Assembly: GCF_014642855.1 (NCBI RefSeq)
Contig: NZ_BMJB01000001.1
Span: 2,604,001-2,668,000 of the forward strand
DNA: 64,000 nt
Reading direction: 5' to 3'
Origin: Edaphobacter acidisoli
Lineage (GTDB): Bacteria > Acidobacteriota > Terriglobia > Terriglobales > Acidobacteriaceae
Each line of letters begins with the position of its first letter. Positions within the stretch are counted from its first letter, which is position 1. Positions 9,879-19,149 of the stretch are shown in pieces. The translations under genes were made by a program, and so were the position numbers. The notes beneath the pieces are model-generated. The model was not told the origin of the DNA. It was given only the letters and a program-made list of their open reading frames with translations, and ran no database searches.

Positions 9879-11285
9879 TCAATCCAGCGAATCCACGTAG
9901 TGGGCCAGCAGCACCGGTTGTCCACTCAATGGATCTTTGATCAGCAATCCGACCACACGGACATTCGTCAGTGACGAAACATCCGCCAGTGTGTTCGGCC
10001 CAAGCCGATAATGCGTCCCGTTCGTCACGTAGACGGTCACGGTTCCAGGGACCAGGATTCCGGCAAAGCCATTCACGTTCATCTTGAACGTGTTGGTATT
10101 CGCGCTGACACTTCCAGGAACCACAGTACCGTCGAATCCCCAGCACCGCAGAACCACACGCTTCACCGTCACGTCCTGCGCATTGGCCGCACCCGTCGCC
10201 GGCCCGCCTATCGTGACCGCCTGACCAGGCAACAAGCTCTGCTGGTTGAACAGGAACTGCGTCAGCGGATTGTGCATCCAGTAGATGAAGTAGTTCTCGT
10301 TGCCCGAAAGATCGACCTGCGCGATCTGTCCAAGCGTCAGTCCAGTGCTTGTCGGCTCGATCGCGCGGACATAGAGATCAAAGCTGTTCGCCACGCCCGA
10401 TGCAGGCTGAACATAAGTGATCTGCCCATGCGCGTAGAAGCCGCTCTGCGAGAGAATCGCAACCTCGTCGGCGTCAATCGTCGCATCGGCGCGATCGATG
10501 GTCCCTGAGATCTGTATGATGCTGCTCGTCGTCAGGCTGCTCAGGCTCTCGTTGTTGTCCCACTCCGTCTGCCCGTTCACGTTGACAGTGAAGTTGCGTC
10601 CATGAGGCCCTTGAATCACGAACGACTGCGCCGTCGTGTTCACACTCACCACGCCTGCGGTGAACTCATCGATATAGCCGCCCGCATCTCCAATCGCGAC
10701 CGATGCGATGTTGAAGGTTGGAGTCACCTGCCCCGTAATCTGTCCGTTCGAGTCCACCTGGATCGACTTGTGCAGATCAAAATCCACGCGCAGTCCAACC
10801 GGCTCCGTCTGGCTGATAACCAGCGGCTTCGCCAGCGTGATCGAGACGTTCGAGGAAGTCAGAGTTGCATTTTCACTTTGAACAGTTGGCGCAGAACCTG
10901 CTTGCTGGTTCAAGTAGCCAATCGTCGCATTCCCCAGTGTGATGTTGATCGTGTTGTAGGTCCCTATCGGAACGTCATTGAAGTCGAGCAGAGTCTGCAA
11001 GCCGTTGAACCGTGCGAAGTCCACGGTGGGTGAGCCGCTCAGAAGCGAGACCTGGTTGCCATTCGAATCCACAGCAACCACGCTGTCCACCTGCACGGCG
11101 AACGACGTAACTGCGGCCATCGGCGCATCTGTGCCCACAACGAATGCAGCTCCAGTTGCCGAAGACGATCCTGTGTTAGCTGGCGAGTTCGTGACTCCAG
11201 AGCAGCCGGCCATCAGCAATGCAGCCAGCGGCAACGAGATCATCGAGAGTAAGGTTGTCTTGTTTTGCTTCAGTCGAATCATCAT
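9879..11285 (-). CDS. DUF4382 domain lipoprotein
   Basis: This 468-residue protein of unknown function is probably anchored to a membrane by lipid. A hydrophobic leader ends in a lipobox-like LMAGC about 28 residues from the start. The segment after it (GTDAPMAAVTSFAVQVDSV) fits the DUF4382 family, whose N-terminal half is a beta-rich domain of about 150 residues. The rest is beta-rich repeats without catalytic motifs that I can see. The open frame extends 38 codons further upstream, but AAGGA eight bases before the ATG at 11285 supports the shorter start. A good terminator follows it. It stands alone in its direction. Confidence 0.8.
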   Translation of the reverse strand: MMIRLKQNKTTLLSMISLPLAALLMAGCSGVTNSPANTGSSSATGAAFVVGTDAPMAAVTSFAVQVDSVVAVDSNGNQVSLLSGSPTVDFARFNGLQTLLDFNDVPIGTYNTINITLGNATIGYLNQQAGSAPTVQSENATLTSSNVSITLAKPLVISQTEPVGLRVDFDLHKSIQVDSNGQITGQVTPTFNIASVAIGDAGGYIDEFTAGVVSVNTTAQSFVIQGPHGRNFTVNVNGQTEWDNNESLSSLTTSSIIQISGTIDRADATIDADEVAILSQSGFYAHGQITYVQPASGVANSFDLYVRAIEPTSTGLTLGQIAQVDLSGNENYFIYWMHNPLTQFLFNQQSLLPGQAVTIGGPATGAANAQDVTVKRVVLRCWGFDGTVVPGSVSANTNTFKMNVNGFAGILVPGTVTVYVTNGTHYRLGPNTLADVSSLTNVRVVGLLIKDPLSGQPVLLAHYVDSLD

Positions 11286-11710
11286 GAGACACATCCTTTT
11301 CCGGCGCTTCCGGGCACAAATCATCCATTGCGGCACAGGCCGCACCAACTCCTCTGCAGGAACAAAGTGACACGCGCACACGTCAGATGTGCAGGCCAAC
11401 GTGGCCAGATGCTGTTGGTTAAAATTCGTAGTTCTCGGAAAAATGCAGAGGCTTCCGGGGTGAGTCGATACACCGGAGACAGCGCCTATCTTCAGTATTT
11501 GGCGTCGCTCTCTTACCAGGAGAGCAACGCGCTTGTGATGCTCTTCCGAACCCGCGCTCTCCCTTAAAGTTTCGTTAAGAAATCGAAAAGAAAAATTTCG
11601 CGTACAAATCAGCTTTACGGCAGATGCTTCGAGGTTGTGGCATAAAAAGTGCCTCTTGAATCAGCGGCAAGCGCAACAACTCACGCCTGCACTTGCTAAA
11701 CTCTTTCGAG
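11286..11710 (+). other. 425-bp intergenic region upstream of plsY
   Basis: No gene is visible. The region lies between divergent genes. It holds several possible hairpins, the clearest being GCTCTC paired with GAGAGC at 11507-11525, and an AT-rich tract (about 11565-11600). Nothing matches a riboswitch class that I know. It probably carries promoters in both directions and a long leader for plsY-gpsA. Confidence 0.4.
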
Positions 11711-12328
11711 ATGACCATGAACGCTTGGCCTATTTCCATCCTGCTGGCATATCTGCTTGGCTCCATCCCGTTTGGCTATCTTCTCGTGAAGATATTCCGC
11801 AAGCAGGACATTCGCGCCACTGGCAGCGGCAACATCGGCGCGACGAACGTCGTGCGCTCCGGCGCAAAAGGTCTTGGTATCGCCACGCTGTTGCTCGACT
11901 GCGGCAAAGCTTTTGCTGCTGTTAAAATTGCGCAGCACCTCGCGCCCGGCAACTATGACCTCGCCGTTCTCGCTGCCGTCGCCGCTATCCTCGGACACGT
12001 CTTCCCCGTCTGGCTCGGCTTTCGCGGAGGCAAAGGCGTCGCCAGCGCGCTCGGAGTTTTCCTTGCACTCAACTGGCCCTCAGGGCTCATCGTCTTTGGC
12101 ATCTTCATTGTCATTTTCCTGCTTACGCGGTATGTCTCGTTGGCATCCATCATAGGTTCCGCATTGCTGCCGCCTGTTGCGCTCTGCTTCATCCATCAGC
12201 GCACACCCATTGTCATCGCAGGCCTCATCTTTATTCCTCTGCTGATTATCGTGAAACACCACGCCAACATTCGCCGCCTTCTCTCCGGAACGGAGAACCG
12301 CTTTGGCGCGAAGAAGGCATCCGCATGA
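11711..12328 (+). CDS. plsY: Glycerol-3-phosphate acyltransferase PlsY
   Basis: PlsY transfers an acyl group from acyl phosphate to glycerol-3-phosphate, the first step of phospholipid synthesis, in the inner membrane. The 205-residue protein has the expected five or so membrane segments, and the three PlsY motifs are visible: LLGSIPFGYL plus GSGNIGATNV near the N-terminus, GHVFPVWLGFRGGKGVA in the middle, and the KHHANIRRLLSGTENRF block at the end. Start codons at 11693, 11711 and 11717 are possible. I take 11711 because the conserved sequence begins soon after. Its last four bases overlap the start of gpsA, so the two are translationally coupled. Confidence 0.95.
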   Translation: MTMNAWPISILLAYLLGSIPFGYLLVKIFRKQDIRATGSGNIGATNVVRSGAKGLGIATLLLDCGKAFAAVKIAQHLAPGNYDLAVLAAVAAILGHVFPVWLGFRGGKGVASALGVFLALNWPSGLIVFGIFIVIFLLTRYVSLASIIGSALLPPVALCFIHQRTPIVIAGLIFIPLLIIVKHHANIRRLLSGTENRFGAKKASA

Positions 12329-13317
12329 GCCGCATCGCTGTTCTTGGGGCAGGCGCTTGGGGCACTGCGCTTGCCTTGTCACTTGCGCGCCGCGGCGGAC
12401 ACGAGATCAACCTCTGGTCGCACTCCGTTCCACTCGCCGAGCAACTCAACGACTATGGCGAAAACCTGCCCTATCTTCCTGGCTTCACTCTGCCAGCCGA
12501 TATCTTCGTCACCTCCGACTTGCCCCGCGCCATCTTCGAGATGGACATTATCCTCTGCGTGACACCCTCACAACACCTGCGCGGCGTCATTACCGAGATT
12601 ACGCCGCTGTTAACGCGCAACCAGGTTTTGCTCAGCGCGAGCAAGGGCATTGAAGAGCGCACCTTTCTCCGCATGTCGCAGATCATCGCTTCGGCTACGG
12701 GAAATCCTATTGCAGTGCTCAGCGGCCCGTCTTTTGCGCAGGAGGTTGCTTCGGGTAGTCCTACAGCCATCGTTGCTGCGGCGAGTGATCCACATCTGTC
12801 ACAGTACATTCAACGTGAGTTCACTTCGCCGACCCTGCGTATTTATACCAATGAGGACGTCATTGGCGTAGAGCTTGGCGGCGCGCTCAAGAATGTCATC
12901 GCGCTGGCGGCTGGCGTTGTGCATGGGCTCAATCTCGGCCACAACTCCGCTGCTGCACTGATTACGCGCGGTATCGCAGAGATGACGCGTCTTGCCGTGG
13001 CCTGTGGAGCGCATCGTCAGACGCTGGCCGGGCTCTCCGGCATTGGCGATCTGGTGCTGACCTGTACTGGCCCGCTCTCCCGCAATCGCGCTGTTGGCGT
13101 CGAGTTAGGCCGCGGACGCCAGCTGCCCGATATTCTCGCCGGTCTGCATGGAAAGGTGGCCGAAGGTGTTCGCTCCACCACTGCTGCGCTTGGCCTCGCT
13201 GCGCGTTACGCAATCGAGATGCCTATCACCGAGCAGATGGACGCCATTTTGCATCGCAACAAAGACCCCAAGATCGCTATCCGCGACCTGATGTCACGTC
13301 CCGGCCGCGACGAATGA
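12325..13317 (+). CDS. gpsA: NAD(P)+-dependent glycerol-3-phosphate dehydrogenase
   Basis: GpsA reduces dihydroxyacetone phosphate to the glycerol-3-phosphate used by PlsY, so the pair forms one pathway unit. The 330-residue protein starts with the nucleotide-binding motif GAGAWGTALA (residues 8-17). Further family blocks are SASKGIE, LSGPSFAQEV, the catalytic Lys region GGALKNVIALAAG, and GLSGIGDLVLTCTGPLSRNR. The length is normal. ATGA overlap with plsY shows operon structure. A DUF4440 gene converges on it 18 bases downstream, with no clear terminator between them. Confidence 0.97.
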   Translation: MSRIAVLGAGAWGTALALSLARRGGHEINLWSHSVPLAEQLNDYGENLPYLPGFTLPADIFVTSDLPRAIFEMDIILCVTPSQHLRGVITEITPLLTRNQVLLSASKGIEERTFLRMSQIIASATGNPIAVLSGPSFAQEVASGSPTAIVAAASDPHLSQYIQREFTSPTLRIYTNEDVIGVELGGALKNVIALAAGVVHGLNLGHNSAAALITRGIAEMTRLAVACGAHRQTLAGLSGIGDLVLTCTGPLSRNRAVGVELGRGRQLPDILAGLHGKVAEGVRSTTAALGLAARYAIEMPITEQMDAILHRNKDPKIAIRDLMSRPGRDE

Positions 13318-13335
13318 GTTCAGGTCCTCTGCTTG

Positions 13336-13686
13336 TTACGAAGCGATCGTCCCCTGATGGAAGAGCATCTGCCATCGTCCATCGCGCTCAATCCAGATAG
13401 AGCTGCGGTGTGAGACATGCAGCAGAGTTGTAGCGTGATAGGTAGCTAGCGCGACATTAGGGGCTAGCAGCGAGACGTAAAAATAGCTCAGCGTAGCGGT
13501 GCGAGCAGAACTGTTCAGCATCGCATCAATTGCCTGCTGCCGGTTCATGATGCGGCCGGAGCTGCAAAACTCCTGAAACTCGTCGGCAAGCAGAGGAATC
13601 AGGTCCGCACGGTTCGCTTCACGGTCTGGGTGAAAGAGGCGCTCTTCCAGCGTGTAAAGATGGTCTTGAATCTGAGCCGCTTGCAT
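13336..13686 (-). CDS. DUF4440 / NTF2-like small protein
   Basis: This 116-residue cytoplasmic protein has the pattern of the DUF4440 branch of the NTF2-like fold: an N-terminal helix pair with the LEERLFHPDREANR segment, a central basic and aromatic block, and a C-terminal strand WIERDGRWQMLFHQGT that closes the cone. Such proteins bind small molecules or act as simple enzymes, and the function here cannot be told. It stands alone in its direction, and no clear RBS precedes its ATG. Confidence 0.75.
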   Translation of the reverse strand: MQAAQIQDHLYTLEERLFHPDREANRADLIPLLADEFQEFCSSGRIMNRQQAIDAMLNSSARTATLSYFYVSLLAPNVALATYHATTLLHVSHRSSIWIERDGRWQMLFHQGTIAS

Positions 13687-14023
13687 ATCGCATTGTAAGA
13701 CGGCATAACAGGCCGCAAGAGTTTCACCGAATTTTCCGCAACAGAAAGATCATTCCTGTTTCTCCTAATGGATTGATATCAATTCGTTTGCGGGTAGCCA
13801 AGCACAATATTCGGGGGTCTGGCATCGCTGCCTCAGGCGAACAAATAGCGGAAGATAGCATTCTCCATACAAAGGTGGAGAGAAGAATCAGACTTTGTAG
13901 CCATGACATCCCTGCTCATAAACCATAAGCTAGCAACAAATCTCATAACTGCTTCCAAGGCGCCTACGGGCGCCTCTTCTTTTGCTTGCAGATGGTTTAG
14001 GACATCGTAAACTGAGTGCTTTC
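13687..14023 (+). other. 337-bp intergenic region ending in an unassigned terminator
   Basis: No protein gene is supported here. The segment is more AT-rich than its neighbours and ends with a terminator-like hairpin on the plus strand at 13958-13983, yet no plus-strand gene lies between gpsA and that hairpin. A small RNA of up to 250 nt is possible. Confidence 0.4.
13958..13983 (+). terminator. Rho-independent terminator with no obvious upstream gene
   Basis: The perfect 7-bp stem AGGCGCC/GGCGCCT with loop TACG is followed by CTTCTTTT. It is oriented on the plus strand. The nearest plus-strand gene upstream, gpsA, ends 640 bases earlier, and the gene in between is on the other strand. Confidence 0.7.
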
Positions 14024-15430
14024 ATGGGCAAAGGAGCGGATGCAGTGACAGATGGCGCGCTGAGCGTGAAGGAGCGGTTTCGGTTAGGACGTGATCGACG
14101 GAAACAGATCCGGCGACTGGAACATTCGGCGTGGGATGTGAAACTGCGTAAGGAAGATCCCCTGAAGCTGATGGCCCGCTCAATGCAGGGACGCGTGCCG
14201 CATCTGATCAAGATGAAGTATGGGCTTATGGCTGCGTCACCGTTCGGATACTTTCGTGGTGCAGTGCCGGTAATGGCGTACGACCTGTCGCGTATGGGAC
14301 ATACGGGGATAGTGAGCCAGCTTTGTGGCGACGCACATGTGCGCAACCTGGGAGCATTCGCTGCGCCGGATGGAAGGCTGGTCTTCGACATCAATGATTT
14401 CGATGAGACAATTCGTGGACCGTTTGAATGGGACGTGAAGCGAATGGCTGCGAGCCTTGTGCTGGCTGGGCGCACAGCCAATGTGAAGGGCGCAGATTGT
14501 CGCGACGCGGCTGCCGTTTTTGCCGAGCAGTATCGATCGATGATGACTCAGTTTGCACAAATGACCGTGTTGGATGTTGTGCGGTATCAGGTGCATCGGT
14601 TGAAGATGGTGGAGACCGTAGAGGGCATTTTGCGAGCGGCTGAACGAGCAACGCCGATGCATACACTGCTCGCCCTGACAGAACCGAAAGGAGTGATGGG
14701 CAAGAGTTCGAAACAGAACAAGAAAAAAGCTCCTGAGAATCAGCTCAAAGGAGAGCGTATCTTCAAGACGATTAAGCCGAGTCTGAAGCGCGTGACGGGT
14801 GAGATAGCTGAGAAAGTGATCACAGCGCTTGGGCCATATGCGTCGACATTACAGCCAGAGCGGAGGCACTTTCTGGCCCAGTACCGACCGCTAGATGTGG
14901 CATTCAAGGTGGTGGGTACGGGAAGTGTCGGCTTACGAGACTATTGCGTATATATGCAAGGCAATGGTGAAAACGATCCGCTGTTTCTACAGGTTAAGGA
15001 AGAGGTGGAGTCGGGATATGCACCATATCTGGAGAGCGGAGCGAAACGGAAGCAGCATCAGGGGCACCGCGTGGTAGATGGCGAACGTGCGATGCAGCTG
15101 CAGTCCGATCCATTTTTGGGCTGGACGACAATGGATGGACGCGACTATTTGGTTCGGCAGTTGAATGACCACAAAGCGTCGATTCAGTTGGAGGGCATTA
15201 CGGCAACAGGGTTGATGGAATATGCCGGTGTTTGCGGGGAACTGCTGGCACGAGGGCATGCACGTTCGGGTGATGCGTGTGTGCTGGCAGGATATCTGGG
15301 ACGGTCGAGCAGATTCGATGAGGCTGTGGTGGCATTTGCCGAAACATATGCCGATCAGACAGAAGCGGATTGGAAAGAGCTGGTGGGATGGTTGAAAAGG
15401 ACTCGAGGGCAAATAGTTAGCTCAAAATAA
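14024..15430 (+). CDS. DUF2252 family protein
   Basis: This is a 468-residue uncharacterised cytoplasmic protein. The family hallmark is present: CGDAHVRNLGAF (residues about 104-115) followed by DINDFDET, the kind of spacing seen in the kinase-like fold to which DUF2252 is related. Another block, FKVVGTGSVGLRDYCVYMQG, is a typical family block in the C-terminal half. The start is uncertain: the frame is open from a TTG at 13982, ATG at 14024 is used here, and a GTG at 14045 has AAAGGAG eight bases before it and could be the true start. Its G-ending codons contrast with the C-ending codons of genes before 10 kb. Confidence 0.85.
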   Translation: MGKGADAVTDGALSVKERFRLGRDRRKQIRRLEHSAWDVKLRKEDPLKLMARSMQGRVPHLIKMKYGLMAASPFGYFRGAVPVMAYDLSRMGHTGIVSQLCGDAHVRNLGAFAAPDGRLVFDINDFDETIRGPFEWDVKRMAASLVLAGRTANVKGADCRDAAAVFAEQYRSMMTQFAQMTVLDVVRYQVHRLKMVETVEGILRAAERATPMHTLLALTEPKGVMGKSSKQNKKKAPENQLKGERIFKTIKPSLKRVTGEIAEKVITALGPYASTLQPERRHFLAQYRPLDVAFKVVGTGSVGLRDYCVYMQGNGENDPLFLQVKEEVESGYAPYLESGAKRKQHQGHRVVDGERAMQLQSDPFLGWTTMDGRDYLVRQLNDHKASIQLEGITATGLMEYAGVCGELLARGHARSGDACVLAGYLGRSSRFDEAVVAFAETYADQTEADWKELVGWLKRTRGQIVSSK

Positions 15431-15549
15431 AGCATCCCAATAAGCACCAACGCGCTTTCTAGTTACCGCTTACGCCATTTTCAGGTAGGATGCTGTCTTC
15501 ATCTAGGTGACTCGAAATTAGGTCACTCAAATTCTCTTGAGGTGAGGCT

Positions 15550-18500
15550 ATGCAATTATCTGTTTACACTTCGTTTACAAGACAGACACGCTGTGCCGAT
15601 ACGTTCGGAGACATGCGTATACTTTTTGGATTTTTCCTGGCGACACTGTGTATTTTGCTGCCGCTATCAGCCTTTGCACAGTTCGAAAATGGCAGCATTG
15701 TGGGCACGGTGCATGACGCGACCGGTGCGGTTGTTCCCGGTGCGACGGTAACGGTGACCAGTATTGCTACAGGCGCGGTGAGCACCCGGACTACGAACGA
15801 GAGCGGCGACTATGAAGTTCCGGCTCTGCGCGTTGGGCAGTACAACGTGGTGGTGACGCATCCAGGTTTTGCGGATGCGAAAGCAACGGACATCACGGTT
15901 TCGGTAGCCAGTCGCGAACGCATCGACTTGACTCTGCAGGTAGGGCAGACGGCGACAACGGTGGAGGTATCGGGTGTATCGCTGCAGGTAGAGACGGACA
16001 CGAGCCAGCGTGGTCAGATCGTGACGCAGTACCAGTCGGCTGCGCTGCCGCTGGTGACACGTAACTATTCTGATCTGCTTGGGCTGGTGACCGGTGTGCG
16101 CCAGGCACCAACGGCGGCGACGACGAGCTCTATTAATAGCCTGACTCGCGCTGGCGCGTATAACGTCAACGGCCAGCGCAGCATGTTCAACAACTATCTG
16201 CTGGACGGCATGGACAACAATGCCTACGGCGAGAGTAACCAGGGATTCGACAACCAGATCATCGCCATTCCTCCGGACTCTGTGGCTCAGTTTAGTGTCG
16301 TAACGAATAATGAGAGCGCGGAGTACGGACGGTCTTCGGGCGCGACGATTAACACGGCTTCGGCTGGCGGTACGAACATCTTCCATGGGACTGTGTATGA
16401 GTTCATTCGCAACACAGACTTGAACGCCGCTGGCTTCTTCAAGCCGAATACGGTGAGCAACACGGGCCAGGTGACGCAGTTCAAGAAGTCGACGTTCAAT
16501 CGCAACCAATTCGGGTTCAACGTGGGCGGGCCGATTCTCAAGGACAAGCTGTTCTTCTTTCTTGACTACGAGGGTTTTCGGCAGACACTCAAGCCGCTGA
16601 GCGTGCTGACGCTGCCGACGCAGAATGAGTTGAACGGCATTCTGGTGGTGCCGGTTCAGAACGCAACAACAGGCACGGTCTACGCTGCCGGAACGCCAAT
16701 TCCGGCCAGCGCAATCAATCCACTTTCACAGCAGATTGTTGGGTTTTTCAAACAGCCGCAGCTTTATAACCAGTTGCCTGTGTCGGGTTTGGCTTCGACC
16801 GGACTGGCTACCAACGATTATTCAGTCCAGGTGCCGTTTACGGACAAGTCGGACAAAGGTGATCTTCGGCTCGATTTTCAACAGAACGCGAACAGTTCAT
16901 GGTTTCTGCGTATCAGCGACCGCAAAGAAACAGGTGTGAATTTCCCCGCGATTCCATTGCCACTGGATGGACAGACAAACGGGACGATTCGAATTCTGGA
17001 CCAGCAGATTGCGTTGGGGAATACCCACTTGTTCGGTTCGAACAAAGTGCTGGATGCGCGTCTTGGACTGTCACGGACGAAGGCGGGCAAGTTTACGCTT
17101 TCAATCGGAGATGATGCCTTCACCATTCCTGGATTGCCGAATAACCCAATTGTTGCTGGTGGGTTGCCGTCAGTGGGCATCACCGGATTCACAGGATTTG
17201 GACGTCAGAGCACGAACCCGCAGTGGCAGGACCCAGCGCTGATCGACCCGAAGGTGAACTTCACCTGGGTTCGCGGAAATCATTCGTTGAAGTTTGGCTA
17301 TGAGTATGAGCACATCTGGATGGCGGTTAACGACAACAATCCACTGTATGGCTCGTTTACTTATGGCGGCGGCTATAGCGCAGTTGGGACGGCCGTCTCG
17401 GACAGCTACTGGGCAGACTTTCTGTTTGGAACGACAAATCAGTACTCGCTGGCCAACTACTTTGTAGTGCACCTGCGGCAGACGATGCACAATGCGTATG
17501 CGCAGGACGATTGGAAAGTGAGCCCGAAACTGACGCTGAATCTGGGACTACGTTGGGAGTATGGCTCACCATATTCGGAGCAACACAACTATATTTCGAA
17601 CTTCGATCCTGTCTCGCAGACAGTGTTGACGCTCACTCCCGGCGCAGTTGCAGGCAATGGCATTACGCCATATCAGGGTGGCGGCGTTTATGGAAAGACG
17701 CTGGTCAATCCTGACCTGAACGACTTTGGCCCCCGCATAGGTTTTGCATATGCTCCGCAGCCGAATACTGCAATACGTGGTGGATTTGGCATGAGCTATG
17801 TGCACTACACGCGTGCAGGTTCGGGAGACATTCTTGGGATCAATGCTCCGCAGGCGCTGTTTGTGTCTGTAACGCAGCCGAAGCCGACGACGAGCAACAA
17901 GTGCGCGAGCGGTGCACCGGCGACGACCTGCTATGTAACCTCGGACCAGGGTTATCCTTCGACGCTTGTCACGACGTTCAACCCGGCAACGGACAACATC
18001 ACATGGGTGCCGAAAAACAAACGGGACAGCTATGTTGAGAGCTACTTCCTGAGCGTGCAGCAGCAGATATCGAAGAACACGCTGCTGGACATAGCGTACG
18101 TCGGCAATCACGGGTTGAAATTGGAAGGGTTTTTGAACGCAAATCAGAAGAACCCCGCGCTTGGGTTTGCGCGCCCCTATACGCAGTGGCCGAGTGACAT
18201 TACCCAGGCGTTGAATGAGTTCTACTCCAACTACAACGCGTTGCAGGTGCGCTATGAACAGCGTATGGTCGGCGGGCTAACGCTACTGAACTCGTTCAGC
18301 TGGGAGCACTCACTGGATAATGCAAGCGCATCTCTTGAAGGCAATACGCCTTCGCCGCAGGATGGCAACCACATCGCCGCTGACTATGCGCAGTCGGACT
18401 ACAATCTGCCGATCGCCAATGTGACCAGCCTTGTCTACGAGCTTCCGTTTGGCCACGGGCGTCGTTTCCTGAGCGGATCGAATCCGCTGGTTGACGGCGT

Positions 18501-19071
18501 GCTGGGCGGTTGGCAGTTGAGCGCTATCAACACAGCGCAAGCTGGCACGCCGTTCAATCTGACGTATACACCGAACTCAGCAACAGCGGTTTCGCCTCAG
18601 ATCTCGGCTACCTATCGTGGAGCGAACGAGTATAGGCCAAATGTTGTTTCGGGTCAGAAGGTGACGCAGGGGCGCACGGTCCGCGCGGCGAACACGGGCT
18701 ATGTTCAATATGTAAACCTGAGCGGATTTTCGTTACCCGCAACGAAGGATGCCAATGGCAATCTGCTGAGTCCGTTCGGTAATGCAACGCGCAACCCGGG
18801 CCGCACGCCGGCGTTCTACGAGACTGACCTGAGCCTGAACAAAAAGTTCAATACACCGATCGAGCGACTGAAGGTTGAGTTTCGCTCTGAGTTCTACAAC
18901 CTCTTCAACCACACGAACCTGTATCTGCCATCAAGTGGTTTGGGTGGGACGCTGCAGTCGTTCAACTCGAATGGCACGGTGGCCAACGCGGGCATTCCGA
19001 CGAGCGGAGGCGTTATCTCGAGCACATTTGAGCCGCGCATTATTCAGTTCGGTTTGAAGATTAGCTACTGA
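15550..19071 (+). CDS. TonB-dependent receptor with carboxypeptidase-regulatory domain (Oar-like), receptor 2
   Basis: This 1,173-residue outer membrane receptor starts with a leader whose hydrophobic core is at about residues 22-43, then has the carboxypeptidase-regulatory domain (about 48-130), a plug domain with NGQRSMFNNYLLDGMDNN near 215, and a barrel that ends with an aromatic Tyr. The ATG at 15550 has GAGG seven bases upstream. An in-frame ATG at 15613 would give a more ordinary signal peptide but has only a poorly spaced RBS. A strong terminator follows directly. It stands alone with no SusD-like partner. Its sequence differs clearly from receptors 1 and 3, which share the NNRRW/NGRRW plug block. 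Confidence 0.9.
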   Translation: MQLSVYTSFTRQTRCADTFGDMRILFGFFLATLCILLPLSAFAQFENGSIVGTVHDATGAVVPGATVTVTSIATGAVSTRTTNESGDYEVPALRVGQYNVVVTHPGFADAKATDITVSVASRERIDLTLQVGQTATTVEVSGVSLQVETDTSQRGQIVTQYQSAALPLVTRNYSDLLGLVTGVRQAPTAATTSSINSLTRAGAYNVNGQRSMFNNYLLDGMDNNAYGESNQGFDNQIIAIPPDSVAQFSVVTNNESAEYGRSSGATINTASAGGTNIFHGTVYEFIRNTDLNAAGFFKPNTVSNTGQVTQFKKSTFNRNQFGFNVGGPILKDKLFFFLDYEGFRQTLKPLSVLTLPTQNELNGILVVPVQNATTGTVYAAGTPIPASAINPLSQQIVGFFKQPQLYNQLPVSGLASTGLATNDYSVQVPFTDKSDKGDLRLDFQQNANSSWFLRISDRKETGVNFPAIPLPLDGQTNGTIRILDQQIALGNTHLFGSNKVLDARLGLSRTKAGKFTLSIGDDAFTIPGLPNNPIVAGGLPSVGITGFTGFGRQSTNPQWQDPALIDPKVNFTWVRGNHSLKFGYEYEHIWMAVNDNNPLYGSFTYGGGYSAVGTAVSDSYWADFLFGTTNQYSLANYFVVHLRQTMHNAYAQDDWKVSPKLTLNLGLRWEYGSPYSEQHNYISNFDPVSQTVLTLTPGAVAGNGITPYQGGGVYGKTLVNPDLNDFGPRIGFAYAPQPNTAIRGGFGMSYVHYTRAGSGDILGINAPQALFVSVTQPKPTTSNKCASGAPATTCYVTSDQGYPSTLVTTFNPATDNITWVPKNKRDSYVESYFLSVQQQISKNTLLDIAYVGNHGLKLEGFLNANQKNPALGFARPYTQWPSDITQALNEFYSNYNALQVRYEQRMVGGLTLLNSFSWEHSLDNASASLEGNTPSPQDGNHIAADYAQSDYNLPIANVTSLVYELPFGHGRRFLSGSNPLVDGVLGGWQLSAINTAQAGTPFNLTYTPNSATAVSPQISATYRGANEYRPNVVSGQKVTQGRTVRAANTGYVQYVNLSGFSLPATKDANGNLLSPFGNATRNPGRTPAFYETDLSLNKKFNTPIERLKVEFRSEFYNLFNHTNLYLPSSGLGGTLQSFNSNGTVANAGIPTSGGVISSTFEPRIIQFGLKISY

Positions 19072-19103
19072 TCCGCATTTGCGACTGTTCATTAATCTTC
19101 ACT

Positions 19104-19136
19104 GCCAGCCACTCTACAGTGGCTGGCATTTTCTTT
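19104..19136 (+). terminator. Rho-independent terminator of receptor 2
   Basis: The perfect 10-bp stem GCCAGCCACT/AGTGGCTGGC with loop CTAC is followed by ATTTTCTTT, about 30 bases after the stop codon. Confidence 0.9.
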
Positions 19137-19149
19137 GTCGAGTGGATTA

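Noticed and set aside
13724..13909. 61-codon minus-strand ORF in the gap after DUF4440
   Set aside because: It has no RBS and no recognisable pattern.
13687..14023. Replication origin with DnaA boxes
   Set aside because: The skew flip is near, but no cluster of boxes is visible; the closest match has two mismatches.
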